From: Pontiella desulfatans
Lineage (GTDB): Bacteria > Verrucomicrobiota > Kiritimatiellia > Kiritimatiellales > Pontiellaceae
Length of the DNA stretch: 64,000 bases
Reading direction: 5' to 3'
NCBI RefSeq assembly: GCF_900890425.1
Contig: NZ_CAAHFG010000001.1
Coordinates: 3,658,001-3,722,000 of the forward strand
Below, piece by piece: positions 44,936 to 52,962 of this stretch (position 1 is its first letter; the number at the start of each line of letters is the position of its first letter). The notes beneath the pieces are model-generated. The model was not told the origin of the DNA. It did no database searches and saw only the letters and a program-made list of their open reading frames with translations. Both the position numbers and the translations under genes were made by a program.

Positions 44936-45020
44936 TTATCTGCATTTGGCTCGGGATGGCAAAGGGGTAAGTTAGTGGTCGCACTGCGTGCGCAGCGGCT
45001 TAAACCACAGGAAGTAAAAT

Positions 45021-45821
45021 ATGAAAATGAACAACATCTCATGGCTGACGATCGGGATTCTCGCGGCAGCCGCAGTTCCGAACGCCCAGAGCCGGATACA
45101 GGTTTATGACGGGTTTTCCGCAACCTACCCCATAGGCATGAGCCTGAACGGAAAAACGGGAGGCACCGGTTTTTCAGGACCATGGGTGATCGACACCTCT
45201 GACAATACGGATAATACTCAGCGATTCCTCGCCCAAAGTTATTCGCCTGCTTATACCGATGCGAAGAACAGGGTGCTGAAGACCGAAGACGGTTCGCTGG
45301 GTCTGCGAGCCATCGGTTCCGGAAATACTACACTAAACCGCGAATTCGAGAATGAGTTGACCGGCACCTTCTGGATTTCCTTTCTGACCCAAATGGATAA
45401 GCAGGTCGGTTATGGCTGGGACATCATGTTTCTGGATGCCGCCGGTGAAATGCAGTTTAAGTTTATGAATGGAAGGGCCGAACAGAACCGCTGGCGGATC
45501 CAGTCCATGAAAACCGGAAACGGGCTGCCCCGGGACGGGCTGTTCAAGAGTAAGCCCGGAAGTACGCCCACCGATTTAACCCTCGTCATATTGAAAGTGG
45601 TCAATGCCGGGTCCGGCGAAGCCGACGGAAAAATCCTCGCCTACCTGAACCCGACCGATCTGCGCGATGCGGAGATTGCCGTCCAGGCCTCCCTCAAAAT
45701 TTCAGGGCTTCAACTGAACCCTGTCCGGAAATTCAGTTTCAAAAAAAACACGATCGCCACCGGCTGCTTTGACGAATTGCGCATGGGAACCGACCTCGAG
45801 GATGTGCTTCCACAACGATAG
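45021..45821 (+). CDS. secreted protein of unknown function, lectin-like fold
   Basis: 266 aa, signal peptide MKMNNISWLTIGILAAAAVPNAQS, AGGAAG upstream. One beta-rich domain (VYDGFSATYPIGMSLNGKTG, GFSGPWVIDT, FWISFLTQMDKQVGYGWDI, TLVILKVVNAGSGEADGKIL, AYLNPTDLRD, CFDELRMGT). The pattern of VILKxN...LxxxLNPTxL...xDELRxG recurs within the 776-aa protein at 59002-61332, so both share a fold, probably a concanavalin-like sandwich. The gene lies 45 bp before the XylR-type regulator gene and divergent from the PL8 operon. Function unknown; glycan binding is a guess. Confidence 0.75.
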   Translation: MKMNNISWLTIGILAAAAVPNAQSRIQVYDGFSATYPIGMSLNGKTGGTGFSGPWVIDTSDNTDNTQRFLAQSYSPAYTDAKNRVLKTEDGSLGLRAIGSGNTTLNREFENELTGTFWISFLTQMDKQVGYGWDIMFLDAAGEMQFKFMNGRAEQNRWRIQSMKTGNGLPRDGLFKSKPGSTPTDLTLVILKVVNAGSGEADGKILAYLNPTDLRDAEIAVQASLKISGLQLNPVRKFSFKKNTIATGCFDELRMGTDLEDVLPQR

Positions 45822-45866
45822 GCATAAATAATCCATCACCGCCGATGGTGATGGGAAAGGAGCGAT

Positions 45867-47027
45867 ATGGCAAAACGGAAAAAAGTGGCCCTGCGGTTTT
45901 CTCTGACGTCAGGTTTTACGCGCAAGATGGTGCACGGAGTTATTGCCTACATGCGCAAGCATGGGTCGTGGGATATTGATATCCGAAGTGCTGAACCGAT
46001 CGCCCTGTCGACCTGGGAAGATCTACGATCCTGGGAGGGCGACGGCATCATTGCCCCGGTCTATCAGAAAGCCCATATTGCAATGCTTAAGAAAAGGGGC
46101 GTACCGGTGATTAACACTGCCGCCGCACTCGAAAACATCCCCTTCCCGACGATCACCTTTGACAATGAGGCCATCGGCGAAATGGCGGCCAACCATCTCC
46201 TCGAACACAATCTGGATCACTTTGCCTATATCGGCCCCAAAGACTGGGCCTACAGTATTCTGCGGTGTAACAGCTTTACTCAGACGCTCGCCAAACAGAA
46301 TGCACCCTGTACGAAATGCTGGATTCTTCCGGCGTCCTCTACCGAACAGCTTGATACCAACTGGGTTGAATCCAGCTATTACCTTGCTGCACTCCAACAA
46401 CTGCAGCCACCGGTCGGCCTGCTGGCCTCCAACGACCGGGTGGCCTACGGCATTCTCCAGGCCTGCGATAAACTGGGACTGCGGGTGCCCGAAGACATTT
46501 GCCTGATCAGTGTGGATAATGATGAAATTCTCTGCAATCTGGCCCATCCCAATATTTCCAGCATTTCCATGTGTGGTGAAGAATTCGGATATCAGGCCGC
46601 AGCCATGCTCGACACCCTGATGCAGGGCAGGCCGCTCGAAAGCAATCACGTCAAGATCCTGCCGGAACGAGTGGTGCTGCGCAACTCGTCGGATTTTCTT
46701 ACCGTTGATGATCGCTATGTCGCCGACGCACTGCGGTATATCCGCAACCATGCTTCCCGTTTCATCGATGTTTCCGATGTTATGAGCGTAATGCCCATTT
46801 CCCGGCGTTCACTGGAGCGGCGGTTTCAGGATATTGTAGGGCACGGCGTCTATAAGGAAATCAGCCGTTGTCATGTCGAGCGGGCAAAAGAACTGTTGGA
46901 ACAAACGGATTGGCCGGTCTCCCGCATCGCAAAAGAATCGGGATTCAACAGCACCAACCGATTCGAAGATACCTTCCGCAAAGAAACCGGCTTGTCCGCA
47001 ACTGGCTTTCGTAAAAAGATCTCGTAA
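45867..47027 (+). CDS. XylR-type transcriptional regulator (sugar-sensor plus AraC HTH)
   Basis: 386 aa, AAGGAG upstream. The N-terminal two-thirds is a LacI-like periplasmic-binding fold (VALRFSLTSGFTRKMVHGVI, PTITFDNEAIGEMAANHLLE, GLLASNDRVAYGILQACDKL, RVPEDICLISVDNDEI). The C-terminal 100 residues are an AraC double helix-turn-helix (YIRNHASRFIDVSDVMSVMP, ISRRSLERRFQ, WPVSRIAKESGFNSTNRFED). E. coli XylR has the same architecture and activates from tandem direct repeats next to -35. The window's repeated TTGCGCAA sites have exactly this character. This gene lies centrally among them, so it is the best candidate for their binding protein. Confidence 0.9.
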   Translation: MAKRKKVALRFSLTSGFTRKMVHGVIAYMRKHGSWDIDIRSAEPIALSTWEDLRSWEGDGIIAPVYQKAHIAMLKKRGVPVINTAAALENIPFPTITFDNEAIGEMAANHLLEHNLDHFAYIGPKDWAYSILRCNSFTQTLAKQNAPCTKCWILPASSTEQLDTNWVESSYYLAALQQLQPPVGLLASNDRVAYGILQACDKLGLRVPEDICLISVDNDEILCNLAHPNISSISMCGEEFGYQAAAMLDTLMQGRPLESNHVKILPERVVLRNSSDFLTVDDRYVADALRYIRNHASRFIDVSDVMSVMPISRRSLERRFQDIVGHGVYKEISRCHVERAKELLEQTDWPVSRIAKESGFNSTNRFEDTFRKETGLSATGFRKKIS

Positions 47028-47032
47028 CTATT

Positions 47033-47099
47033 TGACGCAATTAATCCCATCTTATTGCGCATATATAAAATTGCGGCGATCGAGGTCTACCTACATAAT
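47033..47099 (+). promoter_or_regulatory. operator/promoter E (GH-like gene)
   Basis: TGACGCAA (47033-47040), TTGCGCAT (47055-47062; 22 bp apart), -35 TTGCGG (47071-47076), 17-bp spacer, -10 CATAAT (47094-47099), then AGAAGGA and ATG at 47127. The -35 begins 16 bp after the second octamer begins, as in the other sites. Confidence 0.8.
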
Positions 47100-47126
47100 T
47101 TTCGTTCAATTAGAGAAGGAAATACC

Positions 47127-49247
47127 ATGACCAGTAATAAACCATTTAAGATCATCCTCCGCTATGGCCTCGACCCGTTTAACGGCCTTGAAGAAAACCT
47201 TAAGCAGCTCGAAACCTTTATTCAGGAATCGACCATTAACGAAGTCATGTTCCTGCTGATGCCCGAAGAGCGCAGCTCCGGACATCCGACGGCTGAACGT
47301 TCCGATCCGTGGATCGAAGCGATCGGAAAAGCCCAGGAAATCTTTAAAAAATATGGCGTGGAAACCAGCCTCAATCCGTGGACGACTACGTACCACTGTT
47401 CACGCGGCCGCACGCCTCACGAAGGACAGAATTTCCGGTTGATGGTGGGGGAAACCGGAGCAGACAACGGGATCACCGCCTGCCCGCTCTGTGAAAACTG
47501 GCAGCAATACCTTTGCGAGTATTTTGTTCATCTCTGCAACGGCATCGATCCGGTGGCCCTTTGGGTCGAAGATGACTGGCGCCTGCACAACCATGGCGGC
47601 GAAATGGGCTATGGCGGTTGCTTCTGCCAGCACTGCCTCGACCGCTTTGCCAACATGGTCGGAGAGGAAAGTGTTTCACGTGAACAGGTGGTTGCGGCCA
47701 TTACCGCACCCGGCGAACCGCATCCCTGGCGGGAAAAATGGCTCGAACTCGCATGGGCCGCATTGAGCGAACCGGCACAGACCCTCACCGACGCCCTCAA
47801 AGCCGCTAAGCCGGACATGAGGATCGGCCTGATGTCTTCTATACCCGACGTGCAGAGCATTGAAAGCCGCGACTGGAACGGCCTCATGGATATCTTTACG
47901 GAAGACGATGAAAACTATCTCATCCGGCCGCATATGCCGCCCTACACCGAAGAGCCGCCCATCACGACCACCCCGTGCTACTCGCGCCAAACGGTCGCCG
48001 AGCTCGACCGCGACGCCGACATCTACCCCGAGCTCGAAAACTCCCCGCGTTGCGGCCCCTACTCCGGTTCGCACAACTATTCCATTTGGGAAATGACCAA
48101 CGGCATCCTCTACGGCTCCCGCGGCATCACCATCAACCACTTTGACAACATGGGCATGAACACCTATGCCGACCGCGCCTTCGGCAAAGCCCTCGGCAAA
48201 CAGCGCGCGCTGTTTGACGCCCTCATGGGCCTGAAGCTCGACGACCGCAATGCGCGCGGCGTTAAGGTTCTCTTCAGCCCCGACATTGCTGAACACAAAC
48301 AGACCGGTGCCGGAGCTTCCGGCGGCGGCGCAAAAATGTACACCGGCGAGGACCTCTCCAAGTTCGATACCGGCGGCGGCTCGCTAAACGACCTTCAAGG
48401 CAACTCTACCGAATGGAGTAAAGTATTCTACATCCTCGGCATCAGCCACTCCTTCACACGCGACCTTGAAGGCGAACCCGGGGACATTTTTGCGGTTTCC
48501 GACCAGACGCTGCGCTGCTACTCCGATGACGAAATCAAAACCCTGCTCAGCCAGAACATCATCCTCGACCTGCCCAGCATTGAAGTGCTCGTCGAGCGCG
48601 GCTTCGGCGGACACATCGGCGTCAGCAACGTCTCGCGCGTCAAGCTCGACGACTCCGCCTACTCGCTCGAAGAAGTCGAAGAATCCCTCTTCGGAAAAAT
48701 GGAAGGCGATGTAAAGCCGCGCATGTGCGCCCAGCGCTGCGCCGACCCGATCGGCGTGCTCGAATTCACCAGCGACGTCGAAACACTCTCCACAATCAAA
48801 GGTGCCGAGTTCGACGCAAAGTTCCCCGGATCCGGATTGTTCTCCAACGAGCTCGGCGGCACCGTCTACACCACCGCCTATCCCCTCGGAACCGGCCAGT
48901 TCTACATGGCCTACTTCAACCGCGTACGCCAGGAATACTGGACAAAAGTGCTCTTTAAAATGGGCGGCCCCGGCCAAACCATCGCCTGCGGTCACCCCTT
49001 CCACGTGCATGCGCACAACATCGAAGGCGGCATCTCCATCGCCTGCACCAACGTCATCTACGACACCTCCGAAAACGTCATCCTCCAACTGCCCGCCAAC
49101 GAAATCGACGGCAAAAGTTTCCAATGTTTGGAAAACGCCAAGTGGGTCGATGCGCAGCCGGACGTTGAAATCGAAAACGGCGTTGCCACCCTGTCATTCG
49201 ACCTGCAGGTGCCGACGCTAAAAACCGCCTTCATCACCGCGCGCTGA
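47127..49247 (+). CDS. putative glycoside hydrolase with GH42-like barrel, family unassigned
   Basis: 706 aa, AGAAGGA upstream, no signal peptide, so cytoplasmic. The N-terminal half resembles a TIM barrel: IILRYGLDPFNGLEENL, EVMFLLMPEE, GVETSLNPWTTTYHC, DPVALWVEDDWRLHNHGG, GCFCQHCLDRFANMVG, MRIGLMSSIPDVQ, and SIWEMTNGILYGSRGITINHFD. Paired acidic residues (EDDWR) and a CxxC lie near the expected active site. The second half contains a beta-rich C-terminal domain. The layout recalls GH42-type enzymes, but I cannot assign a CAZy family. It has its own promoter with operator E, so it belongs to the same regulon and probably trims imported oligosaccharides. Confidence 0.65.
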   Translation: MTSNKPFKIILRYGLDPFNGLEENLKQLETFIQESTINEVMFLLMPEERSSGHPTAERSDPWIEAIGKAQEIFKKYGVETSLNPWTTTYHCSRGRTPHEGQNFRLMVGETGADNGITACPLCENWQQYLCEYFVHLCNGIDPVALWVEDDWRLHNHGGEMGYGGCFCQHCLDRFANMVGEESVSREQVVAAITAPGEPHPWREKWLELAWAALSEPAQTLTDALKAAKPDMRIGLMSSIPDVQSIESRDWNGLMDIFTEDDENYLIRPHMPPYTEEPPITTTPCYSRQTVAELDRDADIYPELENSPRCGPYSGSHNYSIWEMTNGILYGSRGITINHFDNMGMNTYADRAFGKALGKQRALFDALMGLKLDDRNARGVKVLFSPDIAEHKQTGAGASGGGAKMYTGEDLSKFDTGGGSLNDLQGNSTEWSKVFYILGISHSFTRDLEGEPGDIFAVSDQTLRCYSDDEIKTLLSQNIILDLPSIEVLVERGFGGHIGVSNVSRVKLDDSAYSLEEVEESLFGKMEGDVKPRMCAQRCADPIGVLEFTSDVETLSTIKGAEFDAKFPGSGLFSNELGGTVYTTAYPLGTGQFYMAYFNRVRQEYWTKVLFKMGGPGQTIACGHPFHVHAHNIEGGISIACTNVIYDTSENVILQLPANEIDGKSFQCLENAKWVDAQPDVEIENGVATLSFDLQVPTLKTAFITAR

Positions 49248-49249
49248 CC

Positions 49250-49279
49250 ACGCGGCCTCTGCGGAGCAGAGAACCGCGT
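49250..49279. repeat. 30-bp hairpin repeat, copy 1
   Basis: ACGCGG-c-CTCTGC-GGA-GCAGAG-aa-CCGCGT: a nested perfect stem closed by a 3-nt loop, two bases after the stop of the GH-like gene. The same element in the same orientation lies at 49913-49942, so the pair brackets the PL8 relic. Homology seems to extend a little beyond the stem (CCTGCAAcG versus CCTACAAtG). Confidence 0.8.
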
Positions 49280-49372
49280 CCTGCAACGTAGGATGAACAA
49301 CAAAACACTTCACAACAAACACAACGTGTAGGACGTGCCTCCCGAGGAACGAGGGGGCGCATTGCCCGTTAG

Positions 49373-49875
49373 CTACCGCGCCCGCAATGTGAAGGCGGAG
49401 GGCATGCCTTCGGCGCATCGAACAACAACCTCGGTTCCTCCGCCGGTCGTTGGATTCGCCGATACCCCGGCGACGGCTTGGGCCGGTTCATAGCTGCCCT
49501 TGACTTCCAGAACCACGTCCACCGGCGGCGCAGTAGTGGTGCCGGTCAGTTCCAGGCGCGGATCGGAAACGCTGACCCGGAGATCGCCGTTATCCTGTTG
49601 TTTCAGCAAAACGAGGCATGGCTGGCTTATGGAAAGAAAGGGGCCGAGCGGCTCTTCCAAGGACTGAAAGTTTACAAGCGCCCAGACCTTTTGTCCGGGA
49701 ACGACGATGGCGTGGGTGGCGCATGTACGGGCGGGCGGACAACCGGTGTATTTATTTTCACAACAGATACAGGCGTCTTTTTCTCGATAGCAGACGACGA
49801 AACCGGATCGATCTCTTCCGGTGCACATCCAGTCAGGACACCTGCAATCAGCACAACCACCCACTTTTTCAACAT
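49373..49875 (-). pseudogene. relic: lipoprotein leader joined to a PL8 C-terminal domain
   Basis: One frame starts with a lipoprotein signal (MLKKWVVVLIAGVLTGC) and runs about 67 codons. An overlapping frame carries WALVNFQSLEEPLGPF, QPCLVLLKQQDNGDLRVSVS, VVLEVKGSYEP and VVVRCAEGMPSAFTLRAR. These blocks align with the last 90 residues of the PL8 lyases in this window (for example DQPCLVMAKSWGKNLALSIG). So the ends of a lipoprotein-type PL8 lyase remain, with the whole catalytic part deleted and a frameshift at the junction. Identical hairpin repeats lie on both sides. Confidence 0.65.
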
Positions 49876-49912
49876 ATCATTCCCCTTCCTTCATCTTCCC
49901 TGCTCCACCGAA

Positions 49913-49942
49913 ACGCGGCCTCTGCTTCGCAGAGAACCGCGT
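49913..49942. repeat. 30-bp hairpin repeat, copy 2
   Basis: ACGCGG-c-CTCTGC-TTC-GCAGAG-aa-CCGCGT, same orientation as copy 1 at 49250-49279; only the loop differs. Confidence 0.8.
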
Positions 49943-50013
49943 CCTACAATGCGGAGCGAACCAATCTGCATAGCTGAAGAACGTCACTCACTGCAAAGTT
50001 AACGAGCGTATAT

Positions 50014-50250
50014 TCAATGTTTGGCCTTTACGCGGTAGAAGCAGTTATCGAGGTTGTTGATATCAGCCACTGCGATAACGGATCCGTTCCCGGCCTGACT
50101 TTCAGCCATTGGAAACCATGATCCGGAAACAAGATTGGTTGAATACTCAGCCGTATAGATGCGATTCGATTTCTTCCTGCGGCGGCTGTAAACCTGGTTC
50201 CACACATCGTCTTCAACATCAACAATCGCGTCTTTCTTCACTAAATGCAT
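50014..50250 (-). pseudogene. relic: promoter plus C-terminal module of a secreted protein
   Basis: The frame is 78 codons and starts abruptly without a signal peptide. The last 48 residues (IYTAEYSTNLVSGSWFPMA ... GNGSVIAVADINNLDNCFYR) match the C-terminal module of the 56416-58710 protein (YTVDLSTNLVEGHWVPMV ... NAFYRTRV). A weak operator-like pair lies upstream at 50286-50315 with -10-like TAGTAT overlapping the first codon, so normal translation is unlikely. I infer that promoter and tail remain after deletion of the body. Confidence 0.55.
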
Positions 50251-50425
50251 ACTACTTCCAGGCCCCGAAAACGCGAAGTGAAAATTAGCACAATATTGAC
50301 CCTTTATTTACGCAACGCTTCACTTAGCACCGAACATGGGCTACATTCTCCCTGTCTATTGAGTTGGACGGGGTTGTGCACTGAAACGCTGAGTATCATC
50401 AGTGCGTCAAACTGGCCAAGAGGCA

Positions 50426-50492
50426 TGGCGCAAATCAGTAGGTCGTATTACGCACATTGCCACTATGTTTTTGCAGGAACCTGAATTAAACT
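50426..50492 (+). promoter_or_regulatory. operator/promoter F
   Basis: TGGCGCAA (50426-50433), TTACGCAC (50448-50455; 22 bp apart), -35 position TATGTT (50464-50469), 17-bp spacer, -10 TAAACT (50487-50492). The segment is strikingly similar to site G2 at 58846-58912 (GCAAATCAG.AGG, CGCACATTGCC.CTATG). The next real gene on this strand starts only at 50736, leaving a leader of about 240 nt. Confidence 0.65.
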
Positions 50493-50735
50493 TATACACA
50501 TCGGACGAAGGTGGTGTGCATGATGTGGATACCGCCGCATCTTCAGAATCCATAACAGTATCAGGCGGGAAAACCCTCTGATGAAAAACAAAAACGGAAA
50601 ACATCACCCAGGCCGTGTTGCCGCTGCGGTCTCCACCGACAGTTGACTTAACCCAAATCCCAACTTAAAACATGGACTCGCTGGTGGGGGCACGTCAGCC
50701 CACTGTGTGACTTCCATATAAAACAGCGAGAACCT

Positions 50736-52856
50736 ATGAAGAGAACCATCATTTTTTCCAGAAGTCGCATGGCATTCGGCATCAAGTTTCTGTTGGCGGC
50801 GCTGGTTTGCATGCACGCCAGGACTTCGACTGGTGCAGCCCTTACAATCCAGGACGTCGTGCAGATCAGCTACAGTACGCCGGCTAAGCAACAACGCGTC
50901 GTCCGTTTTGCTGCAGAGGAGTTGCAATCCTATCTGAATCAAATGGGCGGAGCGGTGAAGGCCATCGGGCAGATTGATGCCGATGCAGCCCCCGCCCGGA
51001 TTCATCTGCAATTGAACCCCGCGAGTGAATTGCGATGGGACGGATATCGCATCACAACCGACCGTGGGCGCATCATCATCGAAGCCGCCCAGGCACGTGG
51101 GGTGCTTTATGGCGTGTACGAATTGCTGGAACGATGTGGCTGCAGCTTCTTCTATCCTGAAGAGGCGTGGCACATTGTTCCGACGATCAAGGCCCTTCCC
51201 GAAATCAACCTGACCCACGAGCCGCAGGTGGAGTGGCGCGGGCTGGCGCTTTATGGCGTGCGCTCGGATGAATTGCCCATCTGCCAGGCCACCCTCGACT
51301 GGATGGCCAAGCAACGCTTTAATTATGTGCTGCTCTCCCAGGATCGTCCGGCTCACAGACCCGGTCTGGCTCAGGAAGTCTTCTTTGCGGGAAAGACCCG
51401 CGAGGCGTTGCTTCCGGAAATCATGGATCGTGGATTCATCATCAACCTGGGCGAACACAACACCCATGAGTACCTGGACCGCAACGCGCTCTTTGAAGTC
51501 CACCCCGACTGGTTTGCCGAAATCCAAGGCAGGCGGGTCAAGGGGCAGATTTGCTACAGCAACCAAGAGGCGATGAAATACTATGCGGAAGCGCTTGTGG
51601 CGTATGTCAAAAATAACACCTGGATTGATATCGTCGGAACATGGCCTTTGGATGGTGGGGGATATTGCAAATGCGAACCCTGCAGCAACAACCCCTATGC
51701 GGTGTACGAGGGCATTAAGCTGGTGGCGCAGGAAGTTGCGAAGGCTCGCCCAAACCTGATGGTGGAACACCTCGCTTATACGCCGGAGACACTGACTCCG
51801 CCCGAACAGCCCATCCCGTCCAACATGACGGTTCTGTATTGTCCGAATCTCGAAAGCAAAAAAGAATTGGAGCGCGGTTGGATTGAAAACAAAACCTCCA
51901 GCGGGATCTATCAATTTGAATATCTTCTGGCGGACAACTGGCGGGCGCGGGGATGGTTCTGGCTCCGCCCTGATTTTGCGAATTGGACGGGAAGCTATCT
52001 GGCTCAAAACGGGTTTCGTGGAACCGTATCACTCTATCTTCCGATTCAGGTTTGGTGGAAGGGGGCGTTTAACTACCATTTCCTGCGCCAGTCGCTTTGG
52101 CACAAACAGTACGATGTGCAACAGGGACTCGCGGCTTATATCAAGGCGTATTATCCGGGATACGAAAAACAGGTTGGCTCGATTTTCCAGCAACTTCTGG
52201 AGCAGGTTCAGGCGGGCGGATACAAACGAATGCGTTCGCAGGAGGCGCCCCCGGCCGTGCTACTGCAGGTCCGCGATCAGGCAGAGGCATTGCGAAAGGA
52301 GACCCTTGCACTGCAAAAGACAGTCAAAGAGGCGGAGATCGCTTTGCGTATCCAGCGCATTGCAGACTACCTCGAGGGCATGGTGCTCTACTACCAGTAC
52401 ATGGCTCGGCGGGAAGCCCAGGATCTGGAAACGCTCCTGGCGTTTTCGGCGCATCATGAACAACAACGCACGGGCATCAGCGTCCAGCACCAATACCTCC
52501 AGTGGCGAATGGGCTATTTCAAACCGGTCAAGCGGGATGCGGAGCACGGGGTTCTGCTGGGGATGTGCCGTAACGGGACGCCTACTGCATTACTGGATGC
52601 CGGCAATGCCGTTACCACCGCCGGGAAGTTTCAGATCACACTGGTTGCATCAGACAAGGAGTCCGAGCTGTCACTGAAGACGGTCGAACTTCTCGAGGAT
52701 GGGCGTGTGGTTGCGCATGCACAGCCCAAAGGGAAGACGGCCATCCTTCATCTCGAAACACATTTCGACATGGGACGCTATCAACTACGGTGCGTTTTAA
52801 CGGGACAGGGTGCGGCAGAAGTCTACGTTAAAAAAATCCCCGCAGACGAAACCTGA
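50736..52856 (+). CDS. secreted DUF4838 family protein (putative glycosidase)
   Basis: 706 aa with a long leader (MKRTIIFSRSRMAFGIKFLL, then AALVCMHARTSTGAA). The N-terminal domain (FAAEELQSYLNQMGG, IIIEAAQARGVLYGVYELLE, CSFFYPEE) is the GH20b/alpha-glucuronidase-like N-domain that precedes DUF4838. The central barrel has DWMAKQRFNYVLL, NLGEHNTHEYL, EVHPDWFAEIQG, ICYSNQEAMKYY and TWPLDGGGYCKCEPCS with a paired Cys motif. A helical segment and a small beta tail end the protein. DUF4838 proteins are suspected glycoside hydrolases; the substrate is not known. The gene lies downstream of operator F and convergent with a sulfatase. Confidence 0.82.
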   Translation: MKRTIIFSRSRMAFGIKFLLAALVCMHARTSTGAALTIQDVVQISYSTPAKQQRVVRFAAEELQSYLNQMGGAVKAIGQIDADAAPARIHLQLNPASELRWDGYRITTDRGRIIIEAAQARGVLYGVYELLERCGCSFFYPEEAWHIVPTIKALPEINLTHEPQVEWRGLALYGVRSDELPICQATLDWMAKQRFNYVLLSQDRPAHRPGLAQEVFFAGKTREALLPEIMDRGFIINLGEHNTHEYLDRNALFEVHPDWFAEIQGRRVKGQICYSNQEAMKYYAEALVAYVKNNTWIDIVGTWPLDGGGYCKCEPCSNNPYAVYEGIKLVAQEVAKARPNLMVEHLAYTPETLTPPEQPIPSNMTVLYCPNLESKKELERGWIENKTSSGIYQFEYLLADNWRARGWFWLRPDFANWTGSYLAQNGFRGTVSLYLPIQVWWKGAFNYHFLRQSLWHKQYDVQQGLAAYIKAYYPGYEKQVGSIFQQLLEQVQAGGYKRMRSQEAPPAVLLQVRDQAEALRKETLALQKTVKEAEIALRIQRIADYLEGMVLYYQYMARREAQDLETLLAFSAHHEQQRTGISVQHQYLQWRMGYFKPVKRDAEHGVLLGMCRNGTPTALLDAGNAVTTAGKFQITLVASDKESELSLKTVELLEDGRVVAHAQPKGKTAILHLETHFDMGRYQLRCVLTGQGAAEVYVKKIPADET

Positions 52857-52939
52857 ACATTGAAGGGGTTCATGCCTCTTGAGTGATCATTACGCGGGAT
52901 TCAGCATTGATCGCAGCAAGTAATGATGCTCAACCCGCT

Positions 52940-52954
52940 GGCGGGCTTCCCGCC
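52940..52954. terminator. hairpin between convergent genes
   Basis: GGCGGG-CTT-CCCGCC, a perfect stem with 3-nt loop in the 106-bp gap between the convergent DUF4838 and sulfatase genes. There is no clear T-tract on either side, so it may be a weak bidirectional terminator or another of the 3-nt-loop hairpin repeats. Confidence 0.45.
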
Positions 52955-52962
52955 GGTGAAGC

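Noticed and set aside
50286-50315. Operator-like pair TAGCACAA / TTACGCAA upstream of the 50014-50250 relic
   Set aside because: Spacing is 22 bp but one octamer matches poorly and the -10 position overlaps the first codon; counted only as a probable decayed site.
50470-50640. Short frames after operator F (about 38 and 21 codons)
   Set aside because: No ribosome site, no conserved motif; more likely leader RNA or remnants.
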